In this document: one piece after another, positions 53,750 to 62,483 of the stretch
Layout: the number at the start of each line of letters is the position of its first letter
Position numbering within the stretch: the first letter of the stretch is position 1
Assembly: GCA_963721725.1 (NCBI GenBank)
Contig: CAVRLX010000004.1
Coordinates: 1-64,000 of the forward strand
Length of the DNA: 64,000 nt
From: RI-153 sp963721725
GTDB taxonomy: Bacteria > Chloroflexota > Anaerolineae > Caldilineales > Caldilineaceae
Reading direction: 5' to 3'
Notes under the pieces: generated by a model
What the model was told of the DNA's origin: nothing
The model's input: the letters and a program-made list of their open reading frames with translations, nothing else
The model's database searches: none
Translations under genes and position numbers: made by a program

Positions 53750-56176
53750 ATGTCACCTGTACAACCGCTCTCCCCCGCCACGCTCTATACCAAAACCGAT
53801 CCTGACCTGCTCGCGTTTGAGATGAGCAGCGAACTGCCGCCACTTACGGAGATCATCGGCCAGGATCGCGCCGTGGGCGCGGTAAAGTTTGGCATTGGCA
53901 TTCGCCGCCCCGGCTATAACATCTTCGCTCTGGGCAGCACAGGCACAGGCCGCCACGAACTGGTGGAAGATTTTCTGCGCCACCACGCCGCCAGCCAACC
54001 CATCCCTTCTGATCGGTGCTACGTCTACAACTTTGCCGACAGCTATCATCCCCTGGCGCTGGAATTCCCGGCGGGGCAGGGTGTAGCCTTTTGCCAAGCG
54101 ATGGAAGAGGTGGTGATAGAGTTACACGCCGTGATTCCGGCGGCCTTTGTTAGCGAAGACTATCGTATGCGGCGACAGACTCTTGAAAACACACTGCGCG
54201 AGCGCCAGGAAAGTGCCTATCGTGCCCTACAAACCGAGGCCAATCAAAAGGGACTCGACCTGCTGCGTACACAGTCGGGACTGGTCTTTGCGCCAGTGAA
54301 CGAAAGCCAGGAGGTCATCGACCCAGAGGCTTTTCAAAAGCTGAGCGACGAAGAGAAAGACCTTATCCGCACAAGCATGGAGGAGATGCAACAAAAGCTC
54401 CAAGCGCTGCTCCAGCAAGCGCCCGATTGGGAAAGCGAAACTCGCCGGGGTCTGCGCGCCCTGGATGCCGAAACCGTGCGCGCCACGATTGCCCCGCTCT
54501 TTGCCCGCCTGCTGCTGGCCTATGCTGAAAATGGCGAAGTCCAGACCTATATTTCCGCCGTCCAAGAGGACGTGCAACACAATTTCGAGCTTTTTGGGGG
54601 GGCGGAATCGAAAGCGGAGGAGGGCGAAGAACCCAGCCACGCCGAAACACCACAGCCCATCACCCGTTATAGCGTCAATCTCATGGTGGATCGCAGCCAT
54701 GCCCAGGGCGCGCCTGTGGTCTATGAAGACAACCCGGCCTATGGCAATCTGGTAGGGCGCGTGGAATATATGACGCGCATGGGTGGCATGGATACTGACT
54801 TTACGCTGATCCGCCCGGGCGCACTGCACCGGGCCAATGGCGGCTATTTGATGATCGACGCTCGCCGCCTGTTGCTCGAGCAATTCGCCTGGGAAGGGCT
54901 AAAGCGCACCCTGCGTGCCGGGCAGATCCGCATTGAAACCCCCAGCCAGATGATGAGCCAAGTGAATGTGATTACGCTGGAGCCAGAGCCGATTCCATTG
55001 GATATCAAAGTGGCGCTGGTGGGGGATCGTTCGCTCTACTACATGCTCAGCCAAAACGACCCGGACTTTGACGAACTCTTCAAAGTCGCAGCCGATTTTG
55101 AAGACGTCATGGAGCGCACACCGGAAGCGCAGCAGCTTTACGCCCAGCTAATTGCCTCGCTGGCGGCAGAACGCGATCTGCGCCCGCTGGATCGGGCAGC
55201 AACGGCGCGCGTGATTGAAGAGGGCGCGCGCATGGCCGAAGATGCTCACAAACTTTCGATGGCGGTGGCCTCCATCACCGATCTGTTGCAAGAGGCCGAT
55301 TATTGGGCCGAGCAAGCGGGCGCAGATCTGGTGCGGCTGGCCCATGTGGAAGAAGCGTTGGCCGCCCAATATTATCGGTCGGCGCGGATTCCCGAACGCA
55401 GCCGCGAGATGATCTTCCAAGAGACCGTGCGTGTGCAGACTGAAGGCGCAGTGGTGGGGCAGATCAACGGCCTTTCAGTCATGCAGTTGGGCAAGATCCG
55501 TTTTGGGCAACCCTCACGGATTACGGCGCGCGTGCGCATGGGCCGCGGCGAAGTGGTGGACATTGAACGCGAGGTGGCGCTGAGCGGGCAGATTCATAGC
55601 AAAGGCGTGCTGATTCTGGCCTCTTTTCTCAGCAGCCGCTATGCTACGGACTATCCGCTTTCGCTGCAAGCCGATCTAGTCTTTGAGCAATCGTATGGCG
55701 GTGTGGATGGCGACAGCGCTTCGTCCACCGAACTCTACGCGCTGCTTTCGGCGCTTTCGGAACTGCCCATCCGCCAATCGTTCGCCGTCACTGGTTCAGT
55801 CGATCAATTTGGCAATGTGCAGGCAATTGGCGGCGTCAACGAAAAAATCGAAGGCTTTTTCGCCGTCTGTCAGGCGCGCGGGCTGACGGGCGAGCAAGGC
55901 GTGCTGATTCCGCAGGCCAATGTGCGCAATCTCATGTTGCGTCGAGAAGTAGTCGAAGCAGTGGAAGCCGGGCAATTTGCCGTCTATCCCATTGCCACAA
56001 TTGACGAGGGCATCGAACTGCTCACCGGCACGCCCGCTGGCGTGGCCGACGAAGCGGGCATCTATCCCGAAGGCACAGTCAACCGCCGTGTGCAAGATCG
56101 GCTGCTGGCCTTTGCCCGCCGCTGGCTCTCGCTGCACTATCCCGCCCGGCCAGAACTTGAGAAAGACGAAAGATGA
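53750..56176 (+). CDS. Lon-like ATP-dependent protease (AAA_32/LonH-type)
   Basis: An 808-residue protein. The N-terminal ATPase-like part (1-480) has a P-loop written GSTGTGRHELVEDF, where the usual Lys is Arg. A long coiled insertion (about 130-300) is followed by the second ATPase half, with NGGYLMIDARRLL and FKVAADFEDVMER. The C-terminal Lon protease domain (about 560-790) has the catalytic Ser in VDGDSASSTELYALLSALS and the Lys in AIGGVNEKIEGFF. It degrades or processes proteins in the cytoplasm. The degenerate P-loop is seen in some relatives of this group, so reduced ATP hydrolysis is possible. Its last codons (KDER) lie in the inverted repeat at 56165. Confidence 0.88.
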   Translation: MSPVQPLSPATLYTKTDPDLLAFEMSSELPPLTEIIGQDRAVGAVKFGIGIRRPGYNIFALGSTGTGRHELVEDFLRHHAASQPIPSDRCYVYNFADSYHPLALEFPAGQGVAFCQAMEEVVIELHAVIPAAFVSEDYRMRRQTLENTLRERQESAYRALQTEANQKGLDLLRTQSGLVFAPVNESQEVIDPEAFQKLSDEEKDLIRTSMEEMQQKLQALLQQAPDWESETRRGLRALDAETVRATIAPLFARLLLAYAENGEVQTYISAVQEDVQHNFELFGGAESKAEEGEEPSHAETPQPITRYSVNLMVDRSHAQGAPVVYEDNPAYGNLVGRVEYMTRMGGMDTDFTLIRPGALHRANGGYLMIDARRLLLEQFAWEGLKRTLRAGQIRIETPSQMMSQVNVITLEPEPIPLDIKVALVGDRSLYYMLSQNDPDFDELFKVAADFEDVMERTPEAQQLYAQLIASLAAERDLRPLDRAATARVIEEGARMAEDAHKLSMAVASITDLLQEADYWAEQAGADLVRLAHVEEALAAQYYRSARIPERSREMIFQETVRVQTEGAVVGQINGLSVMQLGKIRFGQPSRITARVRMGRGEVVDIEREVALSGQIHSKGVLILASFLSSRYATDYPLSLQADLVFEQSYGGVDGDSASSTELYALLSALSELPIRQSFAVTGSVDQFGNVQAIGGVNEKIEGFFAVCQARGLTGEQGVLIPQANVRNLMLRREVVEAVEAGQFAVYPIATIDEGIELLTGTPAGVADEAGIYPEGTVNRRVQDRLLAFARRWLSLHYPARPELEKDER

Positions 56177-56244
56177 TGGACGAAAGACGAACCTAAATTA
56201 CTCACTTAACGTCAAGAGTAGTCTTTCGTCCATCGTCTTGCGTC
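56165..56244. repeat. Inverted repeat built from GACGAAAGATGATGGACG words
   Basis: GACGAAAGATGATGGACGAA (56165-56184) and the matching right arm at 56221-56244 (GTCTTTCGTCCATCGTCTTG) are inverted repeats with a few mismatches over a 32-base loop. The left arm contains the stop codon of the Lon-like gene. It belongs to the same word-repeat type as 16106-16170. Confidence 0.65.
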
Positions 56245-56293
56245 CATCGTCTACCATTCAAAAACAGCCATCATTCCAAAACGAGACGCGATC

Positions 56294-56632
56294 ATGACCC
56301 CCGACGAATTCAACAACTATCAACAGCGCTCTCGGCGCACATGGCAGCTTGTCCACACCGATCATCCCGTGGTCTATCCCACGCTGGGGCTTGTAAATGA
56401 GGCAGGCGAGGTGGCGGGCAAGATCAAAAAGATCTTTCGCGACAAGGGCGGGATGATTGGCGAGGCGGATCGGCAAGCGCTCAAAGGTGAGCTGGGCGAC
56501 GTTCTCTGGTATCTGGCCCAGATCTGCACCGAACTGGATCTAAGCCTGGGGGATGTGGCTGAGGCCAACATTGAGAAGCTTTCCTCCCGCCTAGAGCGCG
56601 GCGTCATCGGCGGCGAGGGGGACAAGCGATAA
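56294..56632 (+). CDS. MazG-like nucleotide pyrophosphohydrolase
   Basis: A 112-residue all-helical protein of the MazG/dUTPase superfamily, which splits nucleoside triphosphates to monophosphates and pyrophosphate. The metal-binding pattern is LVNEAGEVAGKIKK (ExxE) followed by ELGDVLWYLAQ (ExxD). It has the length of a single-domain MazG. It likely clears non-canonical nucleotides. It begins about 120 bases after the Lon-like gene and is followed by a hairpin at 56643. Confidence 0.88.
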   Translation: MTPDEFNNYQQRSRRTWQLVHTDHPVVYPTLGLVNEAGEVAGKIKKIFRDKGGMIGEADRQALKGELGDVLWYLAQICTELDLSLGDVAEANIEKLSSRLERGVIGGEGDKR

Positions 56633-56642
56633 CGTGTCTGGC

Positions 56643-56679
56643 TCAGAAGTTGAACTTTTTGGAAAAGTTCAACTTCTGA
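56643..56679. terminator. Terminator-like hairpin between convergent genes
   Basis: A 17-bp perfect stem (TCAGAAGTTGAACTTTT and complement) with loop TGG, 8 bases before the end of the SDR gene and 10 after the MazG stop. It can act for both. Confidence 0.7.
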
Positions 56680-56686
56680 TGAACAC

Positions 56687-57541
56687 CTATACGGCTGACA
56701 CGATCCGTTCGCTTTCTGCCCATAAACGGCGGGCGCTTTCTTCGTCTTGAGCTTGGGACGCAGGGGCGACCGCCTTTTTGTTGGAGAAATATTGCCCACT
56801 CACACCGGCAACTTCAGGCGAGGTCGCAAGATAGATCGACGTCTCGGCCCCCTTCTCCGGGGAAATTGCAAAAAGACGGCTGAACAAACCAAAGAGGATT
56901 GCCAACAGCCCTGTGTTTGTTTTGCCAAAATTGGTGCGAACAAAACCGGGATGAAGCACATTCACCGTGACGCCGCTGCCCGCCAGCCGACGTGCCAGTT
57001 CCCGCGTAAACAGGATGTTGAGCAGTTTGCTTTCGGCATAGACCGGAAAGCCACTGTATTTTTGGCGATTTTGCAGATCGTCAAAATTCACACGCCCGGC
57101 CCGGTGCGCGTCTGACGAAACGTTGACAATACGCGCCGGGGCGCTGGCCTTGAGCCGATCTAACAAGAGCGTGGTGAGCAGAAAATAGCCCAAGTGGTTC
57201 AGTGCAAAGGTCTTTTCTAGCCCATCTGCCGTCTCCTGCCGTTCGTAGAAAACCGCCCCAGCATTGTTGACCAATACATCCAGCCGGTCATATTTTGCCA
57301 AAAACTGGGCGGCGACCGCTCGTGTCGATTGAATCGACCCCAGATCGGCCAGCAACAGATCCACAGCCTGATTTCCGCTGGCAGCTATGATCTCGCCTTG
57401 CGTCGCCTGTCCACGTTGCGGATCGCGGCAGATCATCACCACGTGGGCACCCTGCCTTGCCAATTCCAGCGCCGTCACCCTGCCGATGCCGGCGTTGGCC
57501 CCGGTCACCACACAAACTTTCCCCGCCATTGATTGTGCCAT
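56687..57541 (-). CDS. Short-chain dehydrogenase/reductase
   Basis: A 284-residue classical SDR similar to retinol-dehydrogenase/WW-oxidoreductase-type enzymes. The cofactor site is VTGANAGIGRVTALELARQG, NNAGAVF is conserved, and the active site is Ser in VNVSSDAH and YAESK. The residue after the first strand is Arg (MICRDPQRG), which favours NADP. The substrate is unknown. It is a single gene, convergent with MazG and divergent from the LacI promoter region. Confidence 0.88.
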   Translation of the reverse strand: MAQSMAGKVCVVTGANAGIGRVTALELARQGAHVVMICRDPQRGQATQGEIIAASGNQAVDLLLADLGSIQSTRAVAAQFLAKYDRLDVLVNNAGAVFYERQETADGLEKTFALNHLGYFLLTTLLLDRLKASAPARIVNVSSDAHRAGRVNFDDLQNRQKYSGFPVYAESKLLNILFTRELARRLAGSGVTVNVLHPGFVRTNFGKTNTGLLAILFGLFSRLFAISPEKGAETSIYLATSPEVAGVSGQYFSNKKAVAPASQAQDEESARRLWAESERIVSAV

Positions 57542-57663
57542 TGAATCCCCCAGTCAATAGAAAACATCGACCCTCAGCGTAAAGCCGGGCCTCATGAAAA
57601 TCTGTGAGATGGCTACCCAGAAAAGATAACCTATAGTCAAGTTATTGCACAGAAAAATTCAAC

Positions 57664-57692
57664 TTGACAAAAGATAGCTCTCCTCCTATAAT
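57664..57692 (+). promoter_or_regulatory. Consensus sigma-70 promoter for the lacI-family gene
   Basis: TTGACA (57664-57669), 17 bases, TATAAT (57687-57692): a full consensus. The start is expected near 57699, about 225 bases ahead of the regulator's ATG. No other signals are seen in 57542-57663 or in the leader 57714-57923. Confidence 0.8.
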
Positions 57693-57699
57693 CGAAAAT

Positions 57700-57713
57700 T
57701 GAAAGCGCTTCCA
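57700..57713 (+). promoter_or_regulatory. LacI-family operator at the transcription start
   Basis: TGAAAGCGCTTCCA is a near-palindrome of the GAAAGCGCTTTC type bound by LacI/GalR regulators. It lies directly on the expected start site of the consensus promoter, so bound repressor would block polymerase. This implies autorepression of the downstream regulator gene. Confidence 0.7.
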
Positions 57714-57923
57714 CGGCTCCCCAAACACCTCAATCATATCTTCCTAAAAAAAGATTTCCTGAAGAGTAATGCCGCTGTTGAAGCAAGTTTAGAGCCTTAT
57801 TTTCGACAACCTACCACAACGAATTGCTTGATTTCTGTACATCCTGACCTAGCCATGCGGTGGTGATGTTCATCGCCTTTGCATAGTCTGTCGTGACTGA
57901 TTCTCCCCGATAAAGAGCGCTGA

Positions 57924-58953
57924 ATGGCTGTTACGATTTATGACGTAGCCCGGGTTGCCGGTGTCGGCATTAGCACAGTTTCCCGTGTGCTAAACGACAG
58001 CATTAACGTCAGCCCGCCTACCCGATATAAAGTGCTGGAGGCCATTGAAACCTTGGGCTACAAGCCCAACCTGATGGCCCGCAATCTATCGCGTACCCAT
58101 GTGCGTACAGTGGGAGCCGTGCTAAGCTATCTCACCAATCCCTTTCAGGTAGCCGTGCTTCAGGGCATCGAGAGTACACTTTCCCAGGCAGGGATCAACT
58201 TGGCGATCTTTAATTTGGATTCACAGGGGCGTCGGGATGCGTTGTTGGAGAATCTATCGGAGGGACGCCGATCAGATGGCTTGATTGTGGTTTCGTTTGC
58301 CTTGCCGCCCGGCTTCCGCGAACGGTTTCAACGCTACAACATTCCGGTTGTGATGGCGGATAACTTCGATGAGCATCTGCCTTCGGTCTATGTAGACAAC
58401 GTCCACGGCGGGTATATGGCAACGCAATTTCTGCTCTCCTTGGGGCATCGACGCGTCGCCTATATTCAGGATCATTTTCGAGCGCCCAACGGCCCGCGTG
58501 GCAACTGGCCCGGTCTGGATCGACGGCATGGCTATGGGCAGGCGCTGGCCGAGGCCGACATTGATCTTGACCCCAGCTTTGATCTATTACGGTGATGAGC
58601 ATACACGCCGCCGGGGTTGGGAAGCCGCAGCCGTGTTGCTGGCCCAGGCCAAACCGCCCACGGCCATCTTTGCCGCCAGCGATATGTTGGCCCTGGGGAC
58701 GCTTGAATATGCACGGCACAAAGGAATTCACATTCCTGATGATTTGTCAGTTGTCGGGTTTGATGATTTGGAACTCGCCTCTTTTGCCGATCTCACAACC
58801 ATCCGTCAACCGATGCAACAATTGGGCAACCAAGCCGCACAGATGGTTTTGGATTTGATGGGCGGAAAATCCTTGGAACAACGACATTATCAACTGCCGC
58901 TAGAACTTGTGGTTCGGGGTTCGTGTGCCGTGCGCCATACACAAAACGCCTAG
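57924..58953 (+). CDS. LacI-family transcriptional regulator, frame broken once
   Basis: A sugar-responsive repressor of about 342 residues. The N-terminal helix-turn-helix is TIYDVARVAGVGISTVSRVL with the hinge helix near PNLMARNLS. The effector domain follows (TVGAVLSYLTNPFQ, DGLIVVSF, HRRVAYIQD). The first frame ends at 58595 after DLDPSFDLLR, and the next frame continues at once with YYGDEHTRRRGWEAAAVLL, AIFAASDMLALG and VVGFDDLELASFADL to 58953. One indel near 58585 explains this. It is 230 bases upstream of a maltose-type ABC operon, which it likely controls. Its own promoter carries a matching operator. Confidence 0.88.
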
Positions 58954-59182
58954 TCGCTACTGCTTTGCCTACAAGTTGCCCTGAGTTTGCATTACAGGAT
59001 CGGCAGGTGACATGCTCTGCCAACGACGTTGAAAGGGGGTGATCTCCAAAGCGCAACCTATCATTTCATTGCTCACTGTCTGCTCGTTCCTCCCTGGAAT
59101 CGAGTTATCTGTTCAAAGCGACAGGCAATTTACTTGTCGTTCTATCCATCTATCCACAGATTCAGCAAGGAGAAAATTCTAG

Positions 59183-60526
59183 ATGAATCGAAAGAACCTC
59201 TCACTGTTTGCACTGATGTTCCTGCTTGCCATGTTGGTGGCCGCCTGCCCGGCTGGTGGCAGCGAAACCCCAGCAGCCGAAGCACCCGCCGCCGAAGCAC
59301 CCGCTGCCGAAGCACCCGCCGCCGAAGCACCCGCCGGTGAACGCACCATCACTTTTATGGGACCAGACACCATACGCTCCCATGACGAAAATGCCCTGGC
59401 CTACTGTGAAGAAGAGACTGGCATTAATATTGAAGTGATAAACGGCCCTGAAAGCGCTACAGACCGCCTGGCCCTCTATCTCCAGTTCTTTGGCGCTGCC
59501 TCCGGCGATGTGGATGCGCTGATGATTGACGTGATCTGGCCGGGCATTCTGGCGGAACACCTGATCGATCTGCGCCCCTATCTGAGCGACGAGCAATACG
59601 CTTCTTACTTCGAGCGGATTGCCTTGAACAACACCGTCGATGGCGCGCTGGTGGGCATTCCGTGGTTCACCGATGCAGGTCTGCTCTACTATCGCACCGA
59701 TCTGTTAGAGAAGTATGGCCTAGAAGCCCCTGAGACCTGGGCCGATCTGGAAGCCGCTGCCACCACCATCCAAGAAGGGGAACGGGCCGAAAATGCCGAC
59801 TTCTGGGGCTATGTATGGCAGGGTGCAGCTTATGAAGGTCTGACCTGTGATGCACTGGAATGGCAGTTTAGCTGGAACGGCGGCAGCATTGTCGAACCGG
59901 ACGGTACGGTTAGCATTAACAACCCTGAAGCTGCCGCCGCTTTGGACATGGCCGCCAGTTGGGTTGGCAACATCAGTCCTCCCGGCGTAGTCAGCTATAT
60001 GGAAGAAGATGCCCGTGGTGTGTGGCAAGCCGGCAATGCTGCCTTTATGCGCAACTGGCCCTATGCATTTTCACTGGGGAATGCTGAAGGCAGCAACATC
60101 GCTGGCAAATTTGCCGTGGCTCCGCTGCCCAAGGGTGGCGAAGATGGTCAGAATGCCGATACGCTGGGTGGCTGGCAGATGGCTGTGAGCAAGTATAGTG
60201 ACGATCTGGACGCTGCCGCCGAGTTCGCCGTCTGCATGACGGGCTACGAAGCCCAGAAGATCCGTGCCGTGGAAGGGAGCTTGCTGCCCACGATTGGCGA
60301 TCTCTACTCCGACGCAGATGTCCTGGCTGCCCAGCCCTTCTTTGAACAACTGTATGATGTCTTTGCCGGCGGCGCTGTGGCTCGCCCCAGCACGGTGACA
60401 GGCGAAGATTATAACCAAGTTTCTACAATCTACTTTACCGAGGTTAACAAAGTCTTGACTGGTCAGCAGACCGGCCAGCAGGCTGTGGAATCCATCGAGC
60501 AGCAACTGCAAGGGCTGCTTCCCTAA
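59183..60526 (+). CDS. Sugar ABC transporter substrate-binding lipoprotein (family 1)
   Basis: A 447-residue exported lipoprotein. The signal peptide ends with VAAC (Cys22), followed by a linker of about 25 residues with four AEAPA units. The binding domain (about 50-445) belongs to the maltose/trehalose family 1 type (LIDVIWPGIL, VDGALVGIPWFTDAGLLYY, GNAAFMRNWPYAFS). It captures an oligosaccharide or sugar. It is the first gene of an operon with two MalF/MalG-type permeases. No ATPase gene is present, so it probably shares a general MsmK/MalK-type ATPase coded elsewhere. Confidence 0.9.
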   Translation: MNRKNLSLFALMFLLAMLVAACPAGGSETPAAEAPAAEAPAAEAPAAEAPAGERTITFMGPDTIRSHDENALAYCEEETGINIEVINGPESATDRLALYLQFFGAASGDVDALMIDVIWPGILAEHLIDLRPYLSDEQYASYFERIALNNTVDGALVGIPWFTDAGLLYYRTDLLEKYGLEAPETWADLEAAATTIQEGERAENADFWGYVWQGAAYEGLTCDALEWQFSWNGGSIVEPDGTVSINNPEAAAALDMAASWVGNISPPGVVSYMEEDARGVWQAGNAAFMRNWPYAFSLGNAEGSNIAGKFAVAPLPKGGEDGQNADTLGGWQMAVSKYSDDLDAAAEFAVCMTGYEAQKIRAVEGSLLPTIGDLYSDADVLAAQPFFEQLYDVFAGGAVARPSTVTGEDYNQVSTIYFTEVNKVLTGQQTGQQAVESIEQQLQGLLP

Positions 60527-60537
60527 ATAGGCAGACC

Positions 60538-60574
60538 GTGTGGAGCAGAGAACTTCTCTGCTCCACACCTTTTT
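60538..60574 (+). terminator. Terminator or attenuator between binding protein and permeases
   Basis: A 15-bp perfect stem (GTGTGGAGCAGAGAA and complement) with a 1-base centre, followed by CCTTTTT. It lies 12 bases after the binding-protein stop. Partial read-through would give more binding protein than permease, as is usual in such operons. Confidence 0.85.
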
Positions 60575-60622
60575 CTGCACACACTCTGCGTCTACTATCG
60601 TCAACACCAAAGGAGATGCGCG

Positions 60623-61564
60623 TTGGCAACCGGGGCACTATCCAAACCAAACCGACCGATTCCTGCACCCAAAAAGGGCGTCAGCGAACTGGGCAAACAA
60701 CAAGAGCGCCTGGCCTATATGTTGTTGTTGCCTTCAATGCTTGTCGTCCTGGGGGTTGCATTCTACCCATTATTCAACACTGTGTATGTCACATTTTTCG
60801 ATGCTAGGCTGGGTAGCTCACGTGCATGGGAATTTGTTGGCATTGACAACTACGTGCGTCTTCTGAGCAATACCCAGTGGTGGCAAGCGGTGTGGGCCAC
60901 GATAAAATTTACCGTGGTCTCTGTGATTCTGGAGCTTATCCTGGGATTGGGCATTGCCCTGGTCGTGAACAGCAAGTTTCCGGGCCGCGGCCTGATGCGC
61001 ACAGCGATGCTTGTGCCCTGGGCCATCCCCACCGCCATCTCTTCGCAGATGTGGAAGTGGATGTACCACGACGTGTTTGGCGTCATCAACGATTTCTTCA
61101 CCCGGGTTGTGCCTATCCTGCCCACCAAAATTGCTTGGGTTGCCAGCGCATCAACCGCACTGTGGGCATTGGTTGCCGTAGACGTGTGGAAGACGACCCC
61201 CTTTATGGCCCTTCTTTTGCTGGCCGGTCTTCAATTGATCTCGGCAGATATTTACGAAGCGGCTTCAGTGGATGGGGCTACGGGCTGGCGGCAGTTCTGG
61301 ACAATTACGCTGCCCCAACTTCGCCCCGCCATTGTGGTGGCGCTGATCTTCCGTACCCTGGATTCGTTGCGTGTCTTCGATCTGGTTTGGATTATGACCA
61401 GTGGGGCCTTTGGCACAGAGACCATGGCAACCCTCAACCAGCGCAATCTGGTTCAATTTCAGCAACTAGGCTATGGCTCCACGATTAGCGTCGCCATTTT
61501 CGTCGTGATCGGCATCTTTGTCGTTTTCTACGTCACCACCATTTTCCGCGACGAGGAGGCATAA
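60623..61564 (+). CDS. Sugar ABC transporter permease (MalF/UgpA-like)
   Basis: A 313-residue membrane protein with about six hydrophobic segments, starting at LAYMLLLPSMLVVLGVAFYP. The EAA coupling loop is EAASVDGATGWRQFWTITLP. The start is TTG at 60623, eight bases after AAGGAG; no in-frame ATG nearby fits as well. It pairs with the next gene to form the channel for the sugar taken up by the 59183 lipoprotein. The N-terminal 35 residues are Lys/Pro-rich and cytoplasmic. Confidence 0.92.
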   Translation: MATGALSKPNRPIPAPKKGVSELGKQQERLAYMLLLPSMLVVLGVAFYPLFNTVYVTFFDARLGSSRAWEFVGIDNYVRLLSNTQWWQAVWATIKFTVVSVILELILGLGIALVVNSKFPGRGLMRTAMLVPWAIPTAISSQMWKWMYHDVFGVINDFFTRVVPILPTKIAWVASASTALWALVAVDVWKTTPFMALLLLAGLQLISADIYEAASVDGATGWRQFWTITLPQLRPAIVVALIFRTLDSLRVFDLVWIMTSGAFGTETMATLNQRNLVQFQQLGYGSTISVAIFVVIGIFVVFYVTTIFRDEEA

Positions 61565-61566
61565 GC

Positions 61567-62412
61567 ATGAAGCGCACAGCCAGCCACTGGGTCCGTGACA
61601 TTCTTTTCTGGTTTATCGTGATCTTTATCGCCATTTACACACTTTTCCCATTCTATTGGGCGATTGCCTCCTCGCTCACGCCAGCTAGCCAGTTATTTAA
61701 CACCCCGGTTCGCTATTTCCCGACTTCGCCCACCGTGACTGCGTATGCCAGCGTTTTCAACAATCCTATCTTCCTGCGCTCATTGCTCAACTCTGCCTTT
61801 GTGGCGCTGACCACTGTAGCGTTGTCACTGGCGATTGGGTCGTTTGGAGCCTATGCGCTGGGACGCCTTAAATTCCGCGGGCGCACCCTCGTGCTCTACA
61901 CCATTCTCTCTATGACTATGTTTCCCGCCATCGCGATCTTGGGGTCGCTCTTTACGATGGTGCGCGCCCTGGGGATCTATAACACCCCGTGGGCCTTGGT
62001 GCTGACCTACACCACTTTTACCTTGCCCTTTACCATTTGGGTCTTGACCAACTTCTTCAAAAGCTTGCCCACCGAGCTTGAACAGGCCGCCTATGTAGAC
62101 GGAGCCACAGCTTGGCAGACGTTTTGGATGGTCCTCTTGCCGCTGACTGCTCCCGGTCTGGTGACTACGGGCCTGCTGGCCTTCATCAACGCCTGGAACG
62201 AATTTCTGTACGCGCTTACCTTTACAATTGATGAGCGCGCCCGCACTGTGCCTGTGGCGATTGCCTTTTTCTCTGGGGCACAACAGTTTGAAATTCCCTG
62301 GGCCGACATTATGGCCGCCTCAGTTGTGGTCACCATTCCCTTGGTGATCATGGTGCTCTTCTTCCAGCAACGGCTGGTTGAGGGTCTTACGGCTGGCGCT
62401 GTGAAGGGTTAA
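61567..62412 (+). CDS. Sugar ABC transporter permease (MalG/UgpE-like)
   Basis: A 281-residue membrane protein with about six hydrophobic segments, the first at DILFWFIVIFIAIYTLFPFY. The EAA loop is EQAAYVDGATAWQTFWMVLLP. The gene starts 2 bases after the previous stop, so the two permeases are translationally coupled. It completes the sugar importer and is the last gene of the operon; a word-repeat hairpin begins at its stop codon. Confidence 0.93.
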   Translation: MKRTASHWVRDILFWFIVIFIAIYTLFPFYWAIASSLTPASQLFNTPVRYFPTSPTVTAYASVFNNPIFLRSLLNSAFVALTTVALSLAIGSFGAYALGRLKFRGRTLVLYTILSMTMFPAIAILGSLFTMVRALGIYNTPWALVLTYTTFTLPFTIWVLTNFFKSLPTELEQAAYVDGATAWQTFWMVLLPLTAPGLVTTGLLAFINAWNEFLYALTFTIDERARTVPVAIAFFSGAQQFEIPWADIMAASVVVTIPLVIMVLFFQQRLVEGLTAGAVKG

Positions 62413-62483
62413 GGATGAGGAATGAAGCATAAAGAATGGGTGAAGATTGCATTATCTTCACCCATTCTTTATGCTTCATCCTT
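62411..62483. repeat. Long inverted repeat, shared end of permease and glycosyltransferase genes
   Basis: AAGGATGAGGAATGAAGCATAAAGAATGGG... (62411-62447, first 20 shown in part) pairs with ATCTTCACCCATTCTTTATG... (62454-62483). It lies between two convergent genes. Its left arm contains the permease stop and its right arm the stop of the glycosyltransferase, whose last codons (KDEA) come from the repeat. Confidence 0.75.
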
